Of a stretch of 5,250 nucleotides of DNA, positions 5,223 to 5,250 are shown piece by piece. The stretch's first letter is position 1. Each line of letters begins with the position of its first letter. The stretch is from Hymenobacter sp. (GTDB lineage Bacteria > Bacteroidota > Bacteroidia > Cytophagales > Hymenobacteraceae), in the NCBI GenBank assembly GCA_025362615.1, contig JANYFQ010000359.1:1-5250 (forward strand), read 5' to 3'. The position numbers and the translations under genes were made by a program. Under the pieces are notes generated by a model that worked only from the letters and a program-made list of their open reading frames with translations, searched no databases and was not told where the DNA came from.

Positions 5223-5250
5223 AATTGTTGAATTGCTAAATTGTTGCTCA
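5221..5250 (+). repeat. Partial second copy of the AT-rich repeat arm, cut by the window edge
   Basis: Directly after the cdd stop the sequence reads AATTGTTGAATTGCTAA then ATTGTTGCTC. The reverse complement of 1937-1970 reads the same apart from one T/C difference and a 2-base gap. It therefore belongs to the same family as the arms of the 1813-1975 element, and like the left arm there it begins at a stop codon. The rest of this copy lies outside the window. Confidence 0.7.

Overview
The window looks like chromosomal DNA of a GC-rich member of the Bacteroidota, most likely Hymenobacter or a close relative. This rests on three observations. The six genes are ordinary housekeeping or metabolic genes with Bacteroidota-like variants. 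None of the six starts has a Shine-Dalgarno sequence. At least one start lies directly behind a near-perfect Bacteroidota promoter (-33 TTTG, -7 TAnnTTTG). The genus is an inference, not a search result.

Layout, left to right. A SerC-like class V aminotransferase (81-1151, +) is followed by a MarC-family membrane protein (1253-1813, +). A 163-bp non-coding element with 20-bp perfect inverted ends (1813-1975) fills the whole gap to ribonuclease HI (rnhA, 1978-2445, +). The tRNA1(Val) A37 N6-methyltransferase (trmN6, 2454-3182, +, TTG start) lies 8 nt further on and probably shares a transcript with rnhA. A convergent saccharopine dehydrogenase-like gene follows (3238-4587, -), then a divergently read cytidine deaminase (cdd, 4728-5222, +).

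The genes do not form one pathway. They cover amino-acid metabolism (aminotransferase, saccharopine dehydrogenase), nucleic-acid housekeeping (RNase HI, tRNA methylation), pyrimidine salvage (cdd) and an uncharacterised membrane protein. I see no phage, defence, toxin or CRISPR system and no gene of a new kind.

The unusual content is between the genes. Five copies of a REP-like palindrome (GTAG head, then GCGGGTTTTCAACCCGC or a close variant) occupy four intergenic gaps. All five have the GTAG end towards the nearest gene. Two overlap stop codons, two form an inverted REPIN-like pair between divergent genes, and one of those appears to supply a promoter -33 box. A second, AT-rich family (AATTGTT-type arms around CGCAGTG motifs) fills the marC-rnhA gap and starts again directly after the cdd stop codon at the window edge. 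There is no gene-free stretch over 300 bases; the longest gap is 1814-1977.
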